The translations under genes and the position numbers were made by a program. Below the pieces are notes generated by a model. It was not told where the DNA came from. It worked only from the letters and a program-made list of their open reading frames with translations, and did not search any database. This document shows positions 52,713 to 61,195 of a stretch of 64,000 bases of DNA, in pieces (positions within the stretch are counted from its first letter, which is position 1; every line of letters starts with the position of its first letter). Source of the stretch: Kandleria vitulina DSM 20405 (lineage in GTDB: Bacteria > Bacillota_I > Bacilli_A > Erysipelotrichales > Coprobacillaceae); assembly GCF_000702065.1 (NCBI RefSeq), contig NZ_KL370857.1, positions 111,122-175,121 on the forward strand, read 5' to 3'.

Positions 52713-52788
52713 TGGTAGTCCGTAGGGGGTTCGAACCCCTGAATGCTTGGATGAGAACCAAGTGTGTTGACCACTTCACCAACGGACC
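52713..52788 (-). tRNA. tRNA-Glu (anticodon CTC)
   Basis: On the minus strand: acceptor GGTCCGT/ACGGACT, anticodon stem CTTGG/CCAAG with loop TTCTCAT (anticodon CTC, codon GAG), T arm with GGTTCGAACCCC and encoded ACCA. The first acceptor pair is G-T. Convergent with tRNA-Gln. A T-rich run immediately follows the CCA. Confidence 0.94.
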
Positions 52789-52890
52789 ATCACATTGCGG
52801 TATTAGTATAACACAATTTGTTGTGAAGTAAACAACTGAAAGGTAATTTTTCTATTTTTTAGCTGTGACTTCACTTTCAAAGTCTGATAC

Positions 52891-52919
52891 TTCACATTTA
52901 AGATAAGATTATGTATAAT
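52891..52919 (+). promoter_or_regulatory. Promoter of murA
   Basis: TTCACA (52891-52896), 17-base spacer, TATAAT (52914-52919). Confidence 0.72.
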
Positions 52920-52960
52920 CATGGTGTGTAAAAAGATGAGAAATAAGAGAGGATATAAAT

Positions 52961-54235
52961 ATGGCACAAGAAGTCATTGCAATTGAAGGTGGACATCCTT
53001 TAAGAGGAACTGTGAGAATTTCTGGCGCTAAGAATGCGACAGTTGCACTTATTCCTGCTATTGTATTAGCGGATTCACCTGTTGAGATATATGGAGTACC
53101 AAACATTTCAGATGTAGATGCTTTGGCAGTTCTTTTAAAAGAGCTTGACTGTGAAGTTAAGAAAGAAGGAGATACTTTAAAGGTAGATCCTAGTCATATG
53201 AATAATACCCCACTTACTAGTGAGGCTGTAGATAAATTAAGAGCATCATATTATTTTATGGGTGCTTTACTTGGTAAATATGGAGAAGTTACAATACGCA
53301 TGCCAGGTGGGTGCTATTTAGGACCACGTCCTATTGATCTTCATCTTAAGGGGTTTGAAGCACTTGGTGCAACAATTACTTATAATGAAGAAGAAGGCAC
53401 TTATCATTTAAAGGCTGATCATTTAAAGGGCGCAGAAATCTATCTTGATTTTGCTTCAGTAGGAGCAACTATCAATATTCTTCTAGCGGCTGTTAGAGCT
53501 GATGGAAAGACAATAATCAATAATGCGGCCCGTGAACCTGAAATCATTGATGTGGCTAACCTTCTTACTAAGATGGGAGCACATATCAGAGGTGTAGGTA
53601 CGGATACTATTATTGTAGAAGGTGTATCAGAAATGCATGGAACAATGCATGAGATTATTCCTGACCGTATTGAAGCTGGTACATTCCTTATTATTGCAGC
53701 AGCAATCGGGGAACGTGTCCTTGTTCAAAATGTTATCACTCAGCATCTTGATGCTTTATTATTAAAGTTAAGAGAAATGGGTGTAAGAATGGAAATTGTA
53801 GGCGACAGTATTCTTGTCTATGGTGGATTTACAGATTTCAACCCAGTTGAAGTCACTACACAGATCTATCCAGGATATGCAACTGACCTTCAGCAGCCAC
53901 TTACAACATTGATGACTCAGGCTCATGGTCAATCACATGTCATTGAAACAATCTACAAGGAACGTTTTGGTCACTGTGCACAGCTTAATAAGATGGGCGC
54001 TAATATTGAAACAGGAGATGCTTGCTGCTATGTCAATGGTCCAACACCACTTCATGGCGCAAGAGTAGAAGCAACTGACTTAAGATGCGGTGCTGCTCTA
54101 GTTGTAGCAGGTCTTATGGCTGAAGGCGTAACTGAAATTACTAATGTCTATCATATTGATAGAGGATATGACAATATCGATCGTAAACTGATTGCTTTAG
54201 GTGCTCATGTCTCTAGATATATGGTCGAAGATTAG
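52961..54235 (+). CDS. murA: UDP-N-acetylglucosamine 1-carboxyvinyltransferase MurA
   Basis: 424 residues. First committed step of peptidoglycan synthesis, moving enolpyruvate from PEP to UDP-GlcNAc. The catalytic cysteine is C118 in MPGGCYLGPRPIDLHLKGFEALGA, so the enzyme should be fosfomycin-sensitive. ISGAKNATVALIPA and DRIEAGTFLIIAAA are also family elements. GAGAGGA precedes the ATG. Followed by rpmE under its own promoter. Confidence 0.97.
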   Translation: MAQEVIAIEGGHPLRGTVRISGAKNATVALIPAIVLADSPVEIYGVPNISDVDALAVLLKELDCEVKKEGDTLKVDPSHMNNTPLTSEAVDKLRASYYFMGALLGKYGEVTIRMPGGCYLGPRPIDLHLKGFEALGATITYNEEEGTYHLKADHLKGAEIYLDFASVGATINILLAAVRADGKTIINNAAREPEIIDVANLLTKMGAHIRGVGTDTIIVEGVSEMHGTMHEIIPDRIEAGTFLIIAAAIGERVLVQNVITQHLDALLLKLREMGVRMEIVGDSILVYGGFTDFNPVEVTTQIYPGYATDLQQPLTTLMTQAHGQSHVIETIYKERFGHCAQLNKMGANIETGDACCYVNGPTPLHGARVEATDLRCGAALVVAGLMAEGVTEITNVYHIDRGYDNIDRKLIALGAHVSRYMVED

Positions 54236-54305
54236 CCTTTGAAATACAAGTGAATAATGACCTAAATATCGAAAAAAATTGATGAAGAAAATTTTTAAAA
54301 AACTA

Positions 54306-54334
54306 TTGTAATTCCCATTTGATAATGGTATTAT
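54306..54334 (+). promoter_or_regulatory. Promoter of rpmE
   Basis: TTGTAA (54306-54311), 17-base spacer, TATTAT (54329-54334). The roughly 50-base leader contains TACTT-TG-AAGTA and may carry an L31 autoregulatory element, though no known leader was matched. Confidence 0.65.
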
Positions 54335-54390
54335 GTGTTAGCAACTTACTTTGAAGTAGCATATATTTCAAGGCGGAAGGAGATTATAAA

Positions 54391-54594
54391 ATGAGAAAAG
54401 GTATTCATCCAGATTATAAAAAGGTTAAAGTAATCTGTACATCATGTGGTGCTGAATTCGAAACTGGTTCAGTATTAGATGAAATTCGTGTTGACACTTG
54501 TTCAAACTGTCATCCATTCTATACTGGTAAACAGAGATTTGCTAGTGCTGATGGACGTGTAGAAAAGTTCAACAAGAAGTATGGTTTAAAATAA
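54391..54594 (+). CDS. rpmE: 50S ribosomal protein L31 (zinc-binding type)
   Basis: 67 residues, [20 protein letters not shown] with a second pair in [12 protein letters not shown]; the CxxC pairs mark the zinc-containing form. Ends [10 protein letters not shown] as usual. It bridges the ribosomal subunits and can be swapped for a zinc-free paralogue when zinc is scarce. GGAAGGAG precedes the ATG. Confidence 0.97.
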   Translation: MRKGIHPDYKKVKVICTSCGAEFETGSVLDEIRVDTCSNCHPFYTGKQRFASADGRVEKFNKKYGLK

Positions 54595-54603
54595 TCTATA
54601 GGA

Positions 54604-54632
54604 AAAGGAGCTCAATGAGCTCCTCTTTTTTT
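54604..54632 (+). terminator. Terminator of rpmE
   Basis: AGGAGCTC and GAGCTCCT pair around AAT, followed by C and a T run. Confidence 0.87.
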
Positions 54633-55209
54633 ATAGTTTTCTATACATTTCTACAATAACATCAGCAACTTCATCCAATCCAAAATCACTGTTGATTGTT
54701 AAATCAAAATTAGTCAGCTGACCCCATTTATTAGTCGTGTAGTAATTATAATAGTTTTCTCTCTTCTTATCTCTAGACTTTACATACTTGATATAATTCT
54801 CATGTTTTTCACCATATTCCTCTTCTACACGTTTAGCACGAGAAGTAATAGGGGCATGGATAAATACTTTTAATACATGATCAAAGTCTTCAAGAATATA
54901 ATCGGCACAGCCATTGACAATAATGCATGAATCATTAGTTGCCAGATGTCTAATAATCTTCGATTGAGTGGCAAAGACCTGATCATTTAGGGGCATCTGG
55001 AATGTACCACCAGCCATTGTATAAAGGAAACCAGAACTCTTTTCCTGGGCAGCCTTGCGAATAGTACGGATATCAAAGCCAAGTTCTTCCGCAGCTAAAT
55101 CTATAATCTGATTATCATAGTAGACGAGACCTAACTTATCTGCTACTTTTTGTGCGATAATACGACCTCCAGATCCATATTGTCTTGCGATAGTAATAAT
55201 CTTAGCCAT
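54631..55209 (-). CDS. Cytidylate kinase-like family protein
   Basis: 192 residues. P-loop variant ITIARQYGSGGRIIAQKVADKLG, the Cytidylate_kin2 signature, then YYDNQIIDLAAEELGFD and CIIVNGCADYIL. RVEEEYGEKHENYIKYVKSRDKKRENYYNYYT is the lid region. These proteins are widespread in gut Bacillota but the nucleotide or other substrate is not established; genuine Cmk is a different family. Single gene convergent with rpmE. AGGAGG precedes the ATG. Confidence 0.87.
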   Translation of the reverse strand: MAKIITIARQYGSGGRIIAQKVADKLGLVYYDNQIIDLAAEELGFDIRTIRKAAQEKSSGFLYTMAGGTFQMPLNDQVFATQSKIIRHLATNDSCIIVNGCADYILEDFDHVLKVFIHAPITSRAKRVEEEYGEKHENYIKYVKSRDKKRENYYNYYTTNKWGQLTNFDLTINSDFGLDEVADVIVEMYRKL

Positions 55210-55320
55210 AAAATCTCCTCCTTCTTTCTCTTATTTTATCACAAATTAAAAAAGCGCTTTCACTTTTTTCACACTTAATAAAAGATTTTTGTGTGGTATA
55301 ATGGCAAAAAGGAGTAATGT

Positions 55321-56073
55321 ATGGAATTTCACGTTTTAGCAAGTGGCTCAAAAGGAAATGCCACTTTTGTATATGAAAATGGTACAGGAATACTTATTGA
55401 CTGTGGCATTTCAAGAAAGCAGTTATTATACAGATTAAATGAAGTAGGATTTAATGAATCAGATATTACTTATGTATTCTTGACACATGATCACTATGAT
55501 CACTCAAAGAATATCCACATCTTTGAAGATAAAATGATCTACAGTGCAAGAGGAAATATTGAGAAGATGGATGAAGAACATATTCTAGAACCATTTCAGA
55601 CTTATCATTTCAATCAGTTAAGTGTAGAAGTTCTCCCGTTATCCCATGATGCAACCAATACTGTGGGATTTGTAATAAGAGGTGATGAATCTCTTCTTTA
55701 TATGACAGATACAGGCTTTGTATCAGTGAAAAATAGAGAACTGATTGGTAATCTTAATTACTATATTATCGAAGCAAATCATGATATCGAAATGCTGATG
55801 AATACAAGAAGACCACTATATCTCAAGAATAGAATTCTTGGCGATGAAGGACATTTGTGTAATGAATATAGTGCTAGACTTATGTGTGAAGTCATCGGGG
55901 AAGATACAAAAGAGATTGTGCTTGCCCATCTTTCACAGGAAGCCAATACCAAAGAGTTGGCATTAAAGACATATTATGAGGTCTTTGATGAAAAGCATAT
56001 GTCATTTGATAGGAACAATATCAAGGTTGCAAGCCAAGTTGATGTTGTCTCAGGAGGTAAATATGAACATTAA
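55321..56073 (+). CDS. walJ: WalJ/YycJ-type metallo-beta-lactamase fold hydrolase
   Basis: 250 residues. MEFHVLASGSKGNATFVYENG and ILIDCGISRKQL open the fold, the metal motif is LTHDHYDHSKN, and LPLSHDATNTVGFVI, YMTDTGFVS and IEANHDIEML follow. The protein matches YycJ/WalJ, normally in the WalRK region, here with rlmH directly after but without walRK in the window. It may act in DNA repair or cell-wall coordination. AAGGAG precedes the ATG. Confidence 0.92.
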   Translation: MEFHVLASGSKGNATFVYENGTGILIDCGISRKQLLYRLNEVGFNESDITYVFLTHDHYDHSKNIHIFEDKMIYSARGNIEKMDEEHILEPFQTYHFNQLSVEVLPLSHDATNTVGFVIRGDESLLYMTDTGFVSVKNRELIGNLNYYIIEANHDIEMLMNTRRPLYLKNRILGDEGHLCNEYSARLMCEVIGEDTKEIVLAHLSQEANTKELALKTYYEVFDEKHMSFDRNNIKVASQVDVVSGGKYEH

Positions 56074-56542
56074 GATTATCAGTGTAGGGAAATTGAAAGA
56101 AAAGTATCTTAAAGAAGGCATTAAGGAATATGTCAAAAGATTAGGAGCCTATACGAAAGTAGAAATGATTGAAGTAGATGATGAACCTATTCCTAAAAAT
56201 GCATCACTTGCTCAAGAAATTATGGTGAAGGCTAAAGAAGGAAGAAAGATCTTAGATAAAGTAAAACAGAATGACTATATGATCCTATTGGATGTTGCAA
56301 GCCAACAAATGGACTCTGTTGCTTTTTCTAAACATATTGAACAGAAAATGATCAGTGGATGTTCAACAATTGTATTTGTATTAGGTGGTTCACTTGGACA
56401 TAGTGAAGAAATCTATGAAAGAGCTGATTTTAAGATCAGTATGTCAGAAATGACTTTCCCTCATCAGTTAGCAAGATTATTACTTTGTGAACAAATCTAT
56501 AGAGCATTTAAAATCATGAAAAATGAAACATATCATAAATAG
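56063..56542 (+). CDS. rlmH: 23S rRNA (pseudouridine1915-N3)-methyltransferase RlmH
   Basis: 159 residues from ATG 56063, behind AGGAGG and overlapping walJ by 11 bases. SPOUT fold with MNIKIISVGKLKEKYLKEGIKEY at the start, FVLGGSLGHSEE as the SAM knot, and the invariant MTFPHQLARLLLCEQIYRAFKI...YHK at the end. It methylates pseudouridine 1915 in helix 69 of mature ribosomes. The walJ-rlmH pair is a conserved Bacillota arrangement. Confidence 0.97.
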   Translation: MNIKIISVGKLKEKYLKEGIKEYVKRLGAYTKVEMIEVDDEPIPKNASLAQEIMVKAKEGRKILDKVKQNDYMILLDVASQQMDSVAFSKHIEQKMISGCSTIVFVLGGSLGHSEEIYERADFKISMSEMTFPHQLARLLLCEQIYRAFKIMKNETYHK

Positions 56543-56568
56543 AAGTTCTTAATGAACTTCTTTTTAAA
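56540..56568 (+). terminator. Terminator of rlmH
   Basis: AGAAGTTC and GAACTTCT pair around TTAAT, followed by TTTT. Confidence 0.8.
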
Positions 56569-56794
56569 TTCATGACTATATAAAATGTAATATATATGTT
56601 TAAGAAAAAATTAAGAGAAGTAATAAAACGTATAAACAACTCATAGATTAACCACCAGAATGACTTCTATAGGATTTTTTTCTTGTTTGTTTTGTATTTA
56701 ATAAGTAAATTTTTTTAAAAGCTTCAATTTTTTAAACTTATTGAGTATATGGGGTATAATATTAATAGTTAAAAGAAAGAAAAAGAGGATATTT

Positions 56795-57013
56795 ATGAAA
56801 AAAATCTATGAATTTTTTATGTCAGAAATAATCTTCAATATTATTTCGTTTACATTTTTAATTATTATATGTATGGCATTGTATACAGAAAAGAAACCAT
56901 GGACCACATTAAATGGATATATATCTCCAATACTTCTTGTCTATGTCTTCTTTAAATCAAGACATACAAATAAGATTTTAAAAGAAGCTAAGAATGGAGA
57001 TTCTAATAAATAA
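56795..57013 (+). CDS. Small membrane protein, first copy of a tandem pair
   Basis: 72 residues from ATG 56795, behind AAGAGGA; a longer in-frame start reads through the promoter region. Sequence opens MKKIYEFFMSEIIFNIISF and has two hydrophobic helices, with a basic tail (FFKSRHTNKILKEAKNG). No family recognised. A diverged second copy overlaps its 3' end by 20 bases. Base composition is more AT-rich than neighbouring genes, suggesting recent arrival or weak selection. Confidence 0.6.
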   Translation: MKKIYEFFMSEIIFNIISFTFLIIICMALYTEKKPWTTLNGYISPILLVYVFFKSRHTNKILKEAKNGDSNK

Positions 57014-57192
57014 GATCTATGAATTCTATATGGAAGAAATAGTCTCTAATCTTATTGCTGGTGTACTTGTATTTATAATATGTATGTCATTATATACAGG
57101 TAAAAACTTGTATCACATAAATGGATATGCCTCTTTAATCCTCTGCATTTATTAAATCTAGATATACAAGTAAAATAATAAAGAAAAGCCAC
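56994..57192 (+). pseudogene. Second, frameshifted copy of the small membrane protein
   Basis: The frame from ATG 56994 gives NKIYEFYMEEIVSNLIAG, then IICMSLYTGKN and NGYASLILCIY, aligning throughout with copy 1 (KKIYEFFMSEIIFNIISF, IICMALYTEKK, NGYISPILLVY). It stops at 57155 after 53 residues. The missing C-terminus KSRYTSKIIKKSH continues in the next frame, matching KSRHTNKILKEAK of copy 1. So the copy carries a frameshift near residue 52 and has lost a clear ribosome site. It ends at a terminator. Confidence 0.65.
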
Positions 57193-57208
57193 AGCTATGT
57201 GGCTTTTT
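57184..57208 (+). terminator. Terminator after the tandem membrane gene pair
   Basis: AAAAGCCACA and TGTGGCTTTT pair around GCTA, with a T run. Confidence 0.87.
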
Positions 57209-57209
57209 C

Positions 57210-57245
57210 AGTTATAGTCTATAACTATGGTTAATGTGTTATAAT
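57210..57245 (+). promoter_or_regulatory. Promoter of the methionine/cobalamin operon with a 17-base palindrome
   Basis: AGTTATAG-T-CTATAACT (57210-57226) is a perfect 8+1+8 inverted repeat at the -35 position of an extended -10 TGTTATAAT (57237-57245). The -35 itself is poor, so the palindrome is likely a regulator site. No SAM, cobalamin or T-box element was seen in the short leader. A second TATAAT at 57276-57281 could give a shorter transcript. Confidence 0.55.
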
Positions 57246-57306
57246 TAATATAACATCATTTTGATAATCATGCTTTATAATAAGATTCGTTAGGAAGGTA
57301 AGAGGT

Positions 57307-58167
57307 ATGAAAATAATAGATTGCTTAAATCAGGGAAAAGTTACTTTATCATTTGAAGTTTTTCCTAATAAATACTCAAAAAACTTTGAAGCAGTTGCCA
57401 ATAAGGCAAAAGAAATCGCAAGATTACACCCAGAGTTTATGTCAGTCACTTATGGAGCGGGAGGGGGAACAAGCCAGTATACAGTAAATATTGCCAAGGA
57501 AATACAGGAAAAAGAAGGAGTGGATGTATTGGCCCACTTGACTTGTGTTTCTTCTACAAAAGAGAAAGTTCATGAAATGCTTGAATCTTTTGAAGCCAAT
57601 GGCATTAAGAATATCATGGCATTAAGAGGGGATCTTCCTGAAACAGAAGTCCCTCATGATTATGAACATGCTTCTGAATTGATTAAGGAAATCAAGGAAT
57701 ATAATCCTGAATTCTGTATTGGGGGAGCCTGTTATCCAGAAGGTCATCCTGAAGCAAAGAACAAGGATGAAGATATCTACTATTTAAAAAAGAAAGTAGA
57801 AGCAGGCTGTGATTTCTTGACTACTCAGATGTTCTTTGACAATAGCATCTTCTATAATTTCCTTTATCGTGCAAGAGAAGCAGGAATTGAAGTGCCAATT
57901 GTAGCTGGTATTATGCCTATTACAAGAAAAGAACAAGTAAAACGTGCTATTCAGTTATCAGGAAGTTCAGTGCCTTCACGTTTCTTCTCAATGGTAGATA
58001 CTTTTGGAGATAATGAAAAAGCAATGAAACAGGCAGGGATCATTTATGCCTCAGAACAGATTATTGATCTTATTGCCAATGGGGTAAAACATATTCACGT
58101 TTATACTATGAATAACCCAGATGTCGCTGAAGGTATCATGAACAATGTATCGGAGATCTTAAAATAA
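57307..58167 (+). CDS. metF: Methylenetetrahydrofolate reductase MetF
   Basis: 286 residues. TIM-barrel flavoprotein with SFEVFPNKYSKNFEAVANKA, MSVTYGAGGGTSQYT, LTCVSSTKEKV, ALRGDLPE, GGACYPEGHPEA and TTQMFFDN. It makes 5-methyltetrahydrofolate, the methyl donor for MetH in the same operon. The following gene starts on the stop codon (TAATGA). AAGGTAAGAGG precedes the ATG. Confidence 0.96.
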   Translation: MKIIDCLNQGKVTLSFEVFPNKYSKNFEAVANKAKEIARLHPEFMSVTYGAGGGTSQYTVNIAKEIQEKEGVDVLAHLTCVSSTKEKVHEMLESFEANGIKNIMALRGDLPETEVPHDYEHASELIKEIKEYNPEFCIGGACYPEGHPEAKNKDEDIYYLKKKVEAGCDFLTTQMFFDNSIFYNFLYRAREAGIEVPIVAGIMPITRKEQVKRAIQLSGSSVPSRFFSMVDTFGDNEKAMKQAGIIYASEQIIDLIANGVKHIHVYTMNNPDVAEGIMNNVSEILK

Positions 58168-58808
58168 TGAAACCAATACGCAAGTCGGAGATTTTAAGAT
58201 ATCTCGGCTATAGAAAAGATATGGAGATCAATGAGCATACGGATGAACTTATTGATCAATGTATAGATGAGCTCAAGAAAGTCATTAATCCCCAGTTTGT
58301 TTATAAGAGATTTCCTGTTAAAAGAGTAGATGATACGATTCTTATCGAAGGAATGTCCATCAATAGTAAAGCTCTATCTAAAAACTTAGAAGGCTGCAAT
58401 GAAGTCTATCTCTTCGCTGCTACTGTTGGTATTGGTGTAGATCAAATGATCAGACGTGTAGAAATCACCAATATGGCCAAAGCGGCTATTTATCAGGCAA
58501 CAGGAGCAGAGATGGTTGAATGTGTATGCGATGATTTGAATGATAAATTAAAAGAACAAGCAAAAGAAGAACACTTGTATCTAAAGCCTCGTTTCTCACC
58601 TGGATATGGAGATACATCACTTGAGTTACAAAAAGATTTTGAACGTCTATTAAAGATGAGTGAAATAGGCATTCATTTAACAGAATCACTATTGATGGTG
58701 CCATCAAAGAGCGTTACAGCTTTTATTGGGATAACTGATTATCCACAAAAATCAGTGTCTGGCTGTAAAGCATGTGATAAGCTGGATTGTCCATCAAGGA
58801 AGGAGTAA
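58167..58808 (+). CDS. Stand-alone MetH reactivation domain protein
   Basis: 213 residues corresponding to the C-terminal activation domain of cobalamin-dependent methionine synthase. Seen: YRKDMEINEHTDELIDQCIDEL, LFAATVGIGVDQMIRR, YQATGAEMVECVCDDL, and the SAM loop RFSPGYGDTSLELQKDF. A C-terminal CKACDKLDCPSRKE adds three cysteines. It should reductively methylate oxidised Cob(II) on MetH in trans, since the MetH here lacks this domain. Overlaps metF by 1 base and is 2 bases from metH. Confidence 0.9.
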   Translation: MKPIRKSEILRYLGYRKDMEINEHTDELIDQCIDELKKVINPQFVYKRFPVKRVDDTILIEGMSINSKALSKNLEGCNEVYLFAATVGIGVDQMIRRVEITNMAKAAIYQATGAEMVECVCDDLNDKLKEQAKEEHLYLKPRFSPGYGDTSLELQKDFERLLKMSEIGIHLTESLLMVPSKSVTAFIGITDYPQKSVSGCKACDKLDCPSRKE

Positions 58809-58810
58809 TC

Positions 58811-61195
58811 ATGAGTTTTAAAGAACGATTAGGAAAAGAGTGGCTATTCTGGGATGGCGGTTTTGGTTCCATCTTACAAGAATGGGGATTAAAAGCTGGA
58901 GAAAAACCTGAGTATTGGAATCTTCAGCATCCTGAAAAGATTCTAAGAATCAATAGAGAATATTTTGAAGCAGGCAGTGATGTCGTTAACGCGAATACTT
59001 TTGGTGCTAACGCTCTACGTTTTCCTGATAATTTAAAAGAAATTGTACAAAGTGCAGTTCGTCTTGCAAAAAAGGCAAGAAAAGAAGCACATCGTGAAGA
59101 AGATGGCTACATCGCATTGGATCTTGGTCCAACGGGAAAACTATTAGAACCATTGGGAGATCTTCCTTTTGAAAAGGCAGTTAACCTTTACAAAGAAGTC
59201 ATTGGCTATGCTCTTGAAATAGGAGTAGATCTCATCCTCATTGAAACAATGACCGATGCCTATGAAGCCAAAGCTGCTGTTTTAGCTGCTAAGGAATCAT
59301 GTGATCTGCCAGTTTGTGTCACTGTAACATTTGATGAAAAAGGAAAACTGTTGACAGGAGGAACACCAGAATCGGTTGTTGCTTTATTAGAAGGATTAAA
59401 AGTAGATGCGATTGGAGTGAACTGCTCACTTGGACCTAAGCAGATGATTCCTTTTATTAAAAGAATGATCAACAGCTCATCATTACCAATTATTGTCAAT
59501 CCCAATGCAGGACTTCCAAAAAGCAAGGATGGACATAATTATTATGATATGACAAGTGAAGAGTTTGTTGGCTACATGTCAGAAATTGCGGATCTTGAAG
59601 TAGCAGTATTAGGTGGTTGTTGTGGTACAACGCCTGAATATATCAAGGGACTTGTAGACATGTGCAAGACTAAGCCTTTCCATCCTCCGGTGAAAAAGCA
59701 TCATAGTGTTGTGACTTCTTTTTCTCAATCAGTAGAGATTGGCAAGAAACCAGTAATCATTGGTGAACGTATTAACCCAACGGGGAAAAAGAAATTCAAG
59801 GAAGCCTTAAAGAATCATGATATCAATTATATTTTATCTCAAGGTCTTCAGCAGGAAGATGCAGGAGCTCACATTCTAGATGTCAATGTTGGCTTACCTG
59901 AAATCAATGAAGCAGATACATTGGTAGAAGTGATGAGTCAGCTTCAATCAGTAACAGCCTTGCCATTACAGATTGATACTGGTGACTTTGAAGCAATGGA
60001 AAGAAGCTTAAGATTATATAATGGGAAAGCAATGCTTAACTCAGTTAACGGGAAGCAGGAAATCATGGATCATGTTTTCCCAATAGTTGCTAAATATGGT
60101 GCAGTTGTGGTTGCTTTACCACTTGATGAATCAGGAATACCGGAAATATCTGAAAAACGTATTGAGATTGCCAAGAAGATCTATAAAGAAGCAGAAAAAT
60201 ATGGCATCTCTAAAGATGATATCGTCATCGATGGATTAGCGATGACCGTTTCATCAGATTCATCTTCTGCATTAGTTACATTAGAAACATTACGTCGTAT
60301 TAGAGATGAGCTCCAGGGTCATTCTATTCTAGGTGTATCCAATATTTCATTTGGATTGCCCCAAAGAAAGATTATCAATAGTCATTTCTTGACAATGGCA
60401 ATGCATGATGGTTTATCATGTGCAATCATCAATCCTAATGCTCAAGATATGATGAACAGCTACCGTGCTTATAATGCTTTGACTAATCAGGATGAAAACT
60501 TTAATGAATACATTTCAGCTTATGCGGATGTAAAGACTGAAACAGTGAAGAAAGCTGTCAGCGAAATGAGTCTATTTGACAGTGTTAAAAGAGGACTTGA
60601 AAAAAATGCGGCAGCAGCAACTAAAGAGGGATTAAAGGAAAGAGATGGATTAACTTTAATCAATGAAGAATTAATTCCTGCTCTTGATGAAGTAGGCAAA
60701 GGATTTGAAAATGGTTCAATCTTCTTGCCTCAATTACTGATGAGTGCAGAAGCTGCTAAAGCAGCATTTGCGGTCATTAAAGAATCAATGAAAGGTGTGG
60801 AGACAGAATCAAAAGGAAAAATTATTCTTGCGACAGTTAAAGGGGATGTTCATGATATCGGAAAGAACATCGTTAAAGTCATGCTAGAAAACTACGGCTA
60901 TGACATCATTGATTTAGGAAAAGATGTCGCACCAGAAGTTATTGTAGATACAGCAATCAAGAATGATGTCAGACTAGTAGGCTTAAGTGCGCTTATGACG
61001 ACGACAGTCGTTAATATGGAAGAGACAATAAGACAGCTTAGAGAAAAGAAACCAGATACGCTCGTATGCGTAGGTGGTGCGGTTATGACTCAGGACTACG
61101 CTGATCAGATTGGTGCTGATGCCTATTGCAAGGATGCGATGGAAACAGTTCATTATGCGGATTCTGTTTTTATAAAAAATGAGGGGGAGAAATAA
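58811..61195 (+). CDS. metH: Cobalamin-dependent methionine synthase MetH (without reactivation domain)
   Basis: 794 residues from ATG 58811, behind AAGGAGTAA. Domains in order: homocysteine-binding barrel (about 1-300) with zinc cysteines in GVNCSLGP and LGGCCGTTPEY; pterin-binding barrel (about 320-575) with GERINPTGKKKFKEAL; cobalamin cap helices; and the B12 domain with GDVHDIGKNIVKVML, whose histidine binds cobalt. It transfers methyl from methyl-folate to homocysteine. The missing fourth domain is encoded by the previous gene. Confidence 0.96.
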   Translation: MSFKERLGKEWLFWDGGFGSILQEWGLKAGEKPEYWNLQHPEKILRINREYFEAGSDVVNANTFGANALRFPDNLKEIVQSAVRLAKKARKEAHREEDGYIALDLGPTGKLLEPLGDLPFEKAVNLYKEVIGYALEIGVDLILIETMTDAYEAKAAVLAAKESCDLPVCVTVTFDEKGKLLTGGTPESVVALLEGLKVDAIGVNCSLGPKQMIPFIKRMINSSSLPIIVNPNAGLPKSKDGHNYYDMTSEEFVGYMSEIADLEVAVLGGCCGTTPEYIKGLVDMCKTKPFHPPVKKHHSVVTSFSQSVEIGKKPVIIGERINPTGKKKFKEALKNHDINYILSQGLQQEDAGAHILDVNVGLPEINEADTLVEVMSQLQSVTALPLQIDTGDFEAMERSLRLYNGKAMLNSVNGKQEIMDHVFPIVAKYGAVVVALPLDESGIPEISEKRIEIAKKIYKEAEKYGISKDDIVIDGLAMTVSSDSSSALVTLETLRRIRDELQGHSILGVSNISFGLPQRKIINSHFLTMAMHDGLSCAIINPNAQDMMNSYRAYNALTNQDENFNEYISAYADVKTETVKKAVSEMSLFDSVKRGLEKNAAAATKEGLKERDGLTLINEELIPALDEVGKGFENGSIFLPQLLMSAEAAKAAFAVIKESMKGVETESKGKIILATVKGDVHDIGKNIVKVMLENYGYDIIDLGKDVAPEVIVDTAIKNDVRLVGLSALMTTTVVNMEETIRQLREKKPDTLVCVGGAVMTQDYADQIGADAYCKDAMETVHYADSVFIKNEGEK

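Noticed and set aside
55250..55264. cre-like AAAAGCGCTTTCAC between the kinase-like gene and walJ
   Set aside because: Only 12 of 14 positions match and the position relative to promoters is unclear in an AT-rich gap.
56569..56794. Possible gene in the AT-rich gap after rlmH
   Set aside because: Stops in all frames every few codons and no ribosome site until 56785; only promoter-like TATAAT at 56755 seen.
57208..57306. Cobalamin, SAM or T-box element before metF
   Set aside because: Leader is under 60 bases from the -10 and has no B12 box, SAM core or T-box sequence, nor a terminator.
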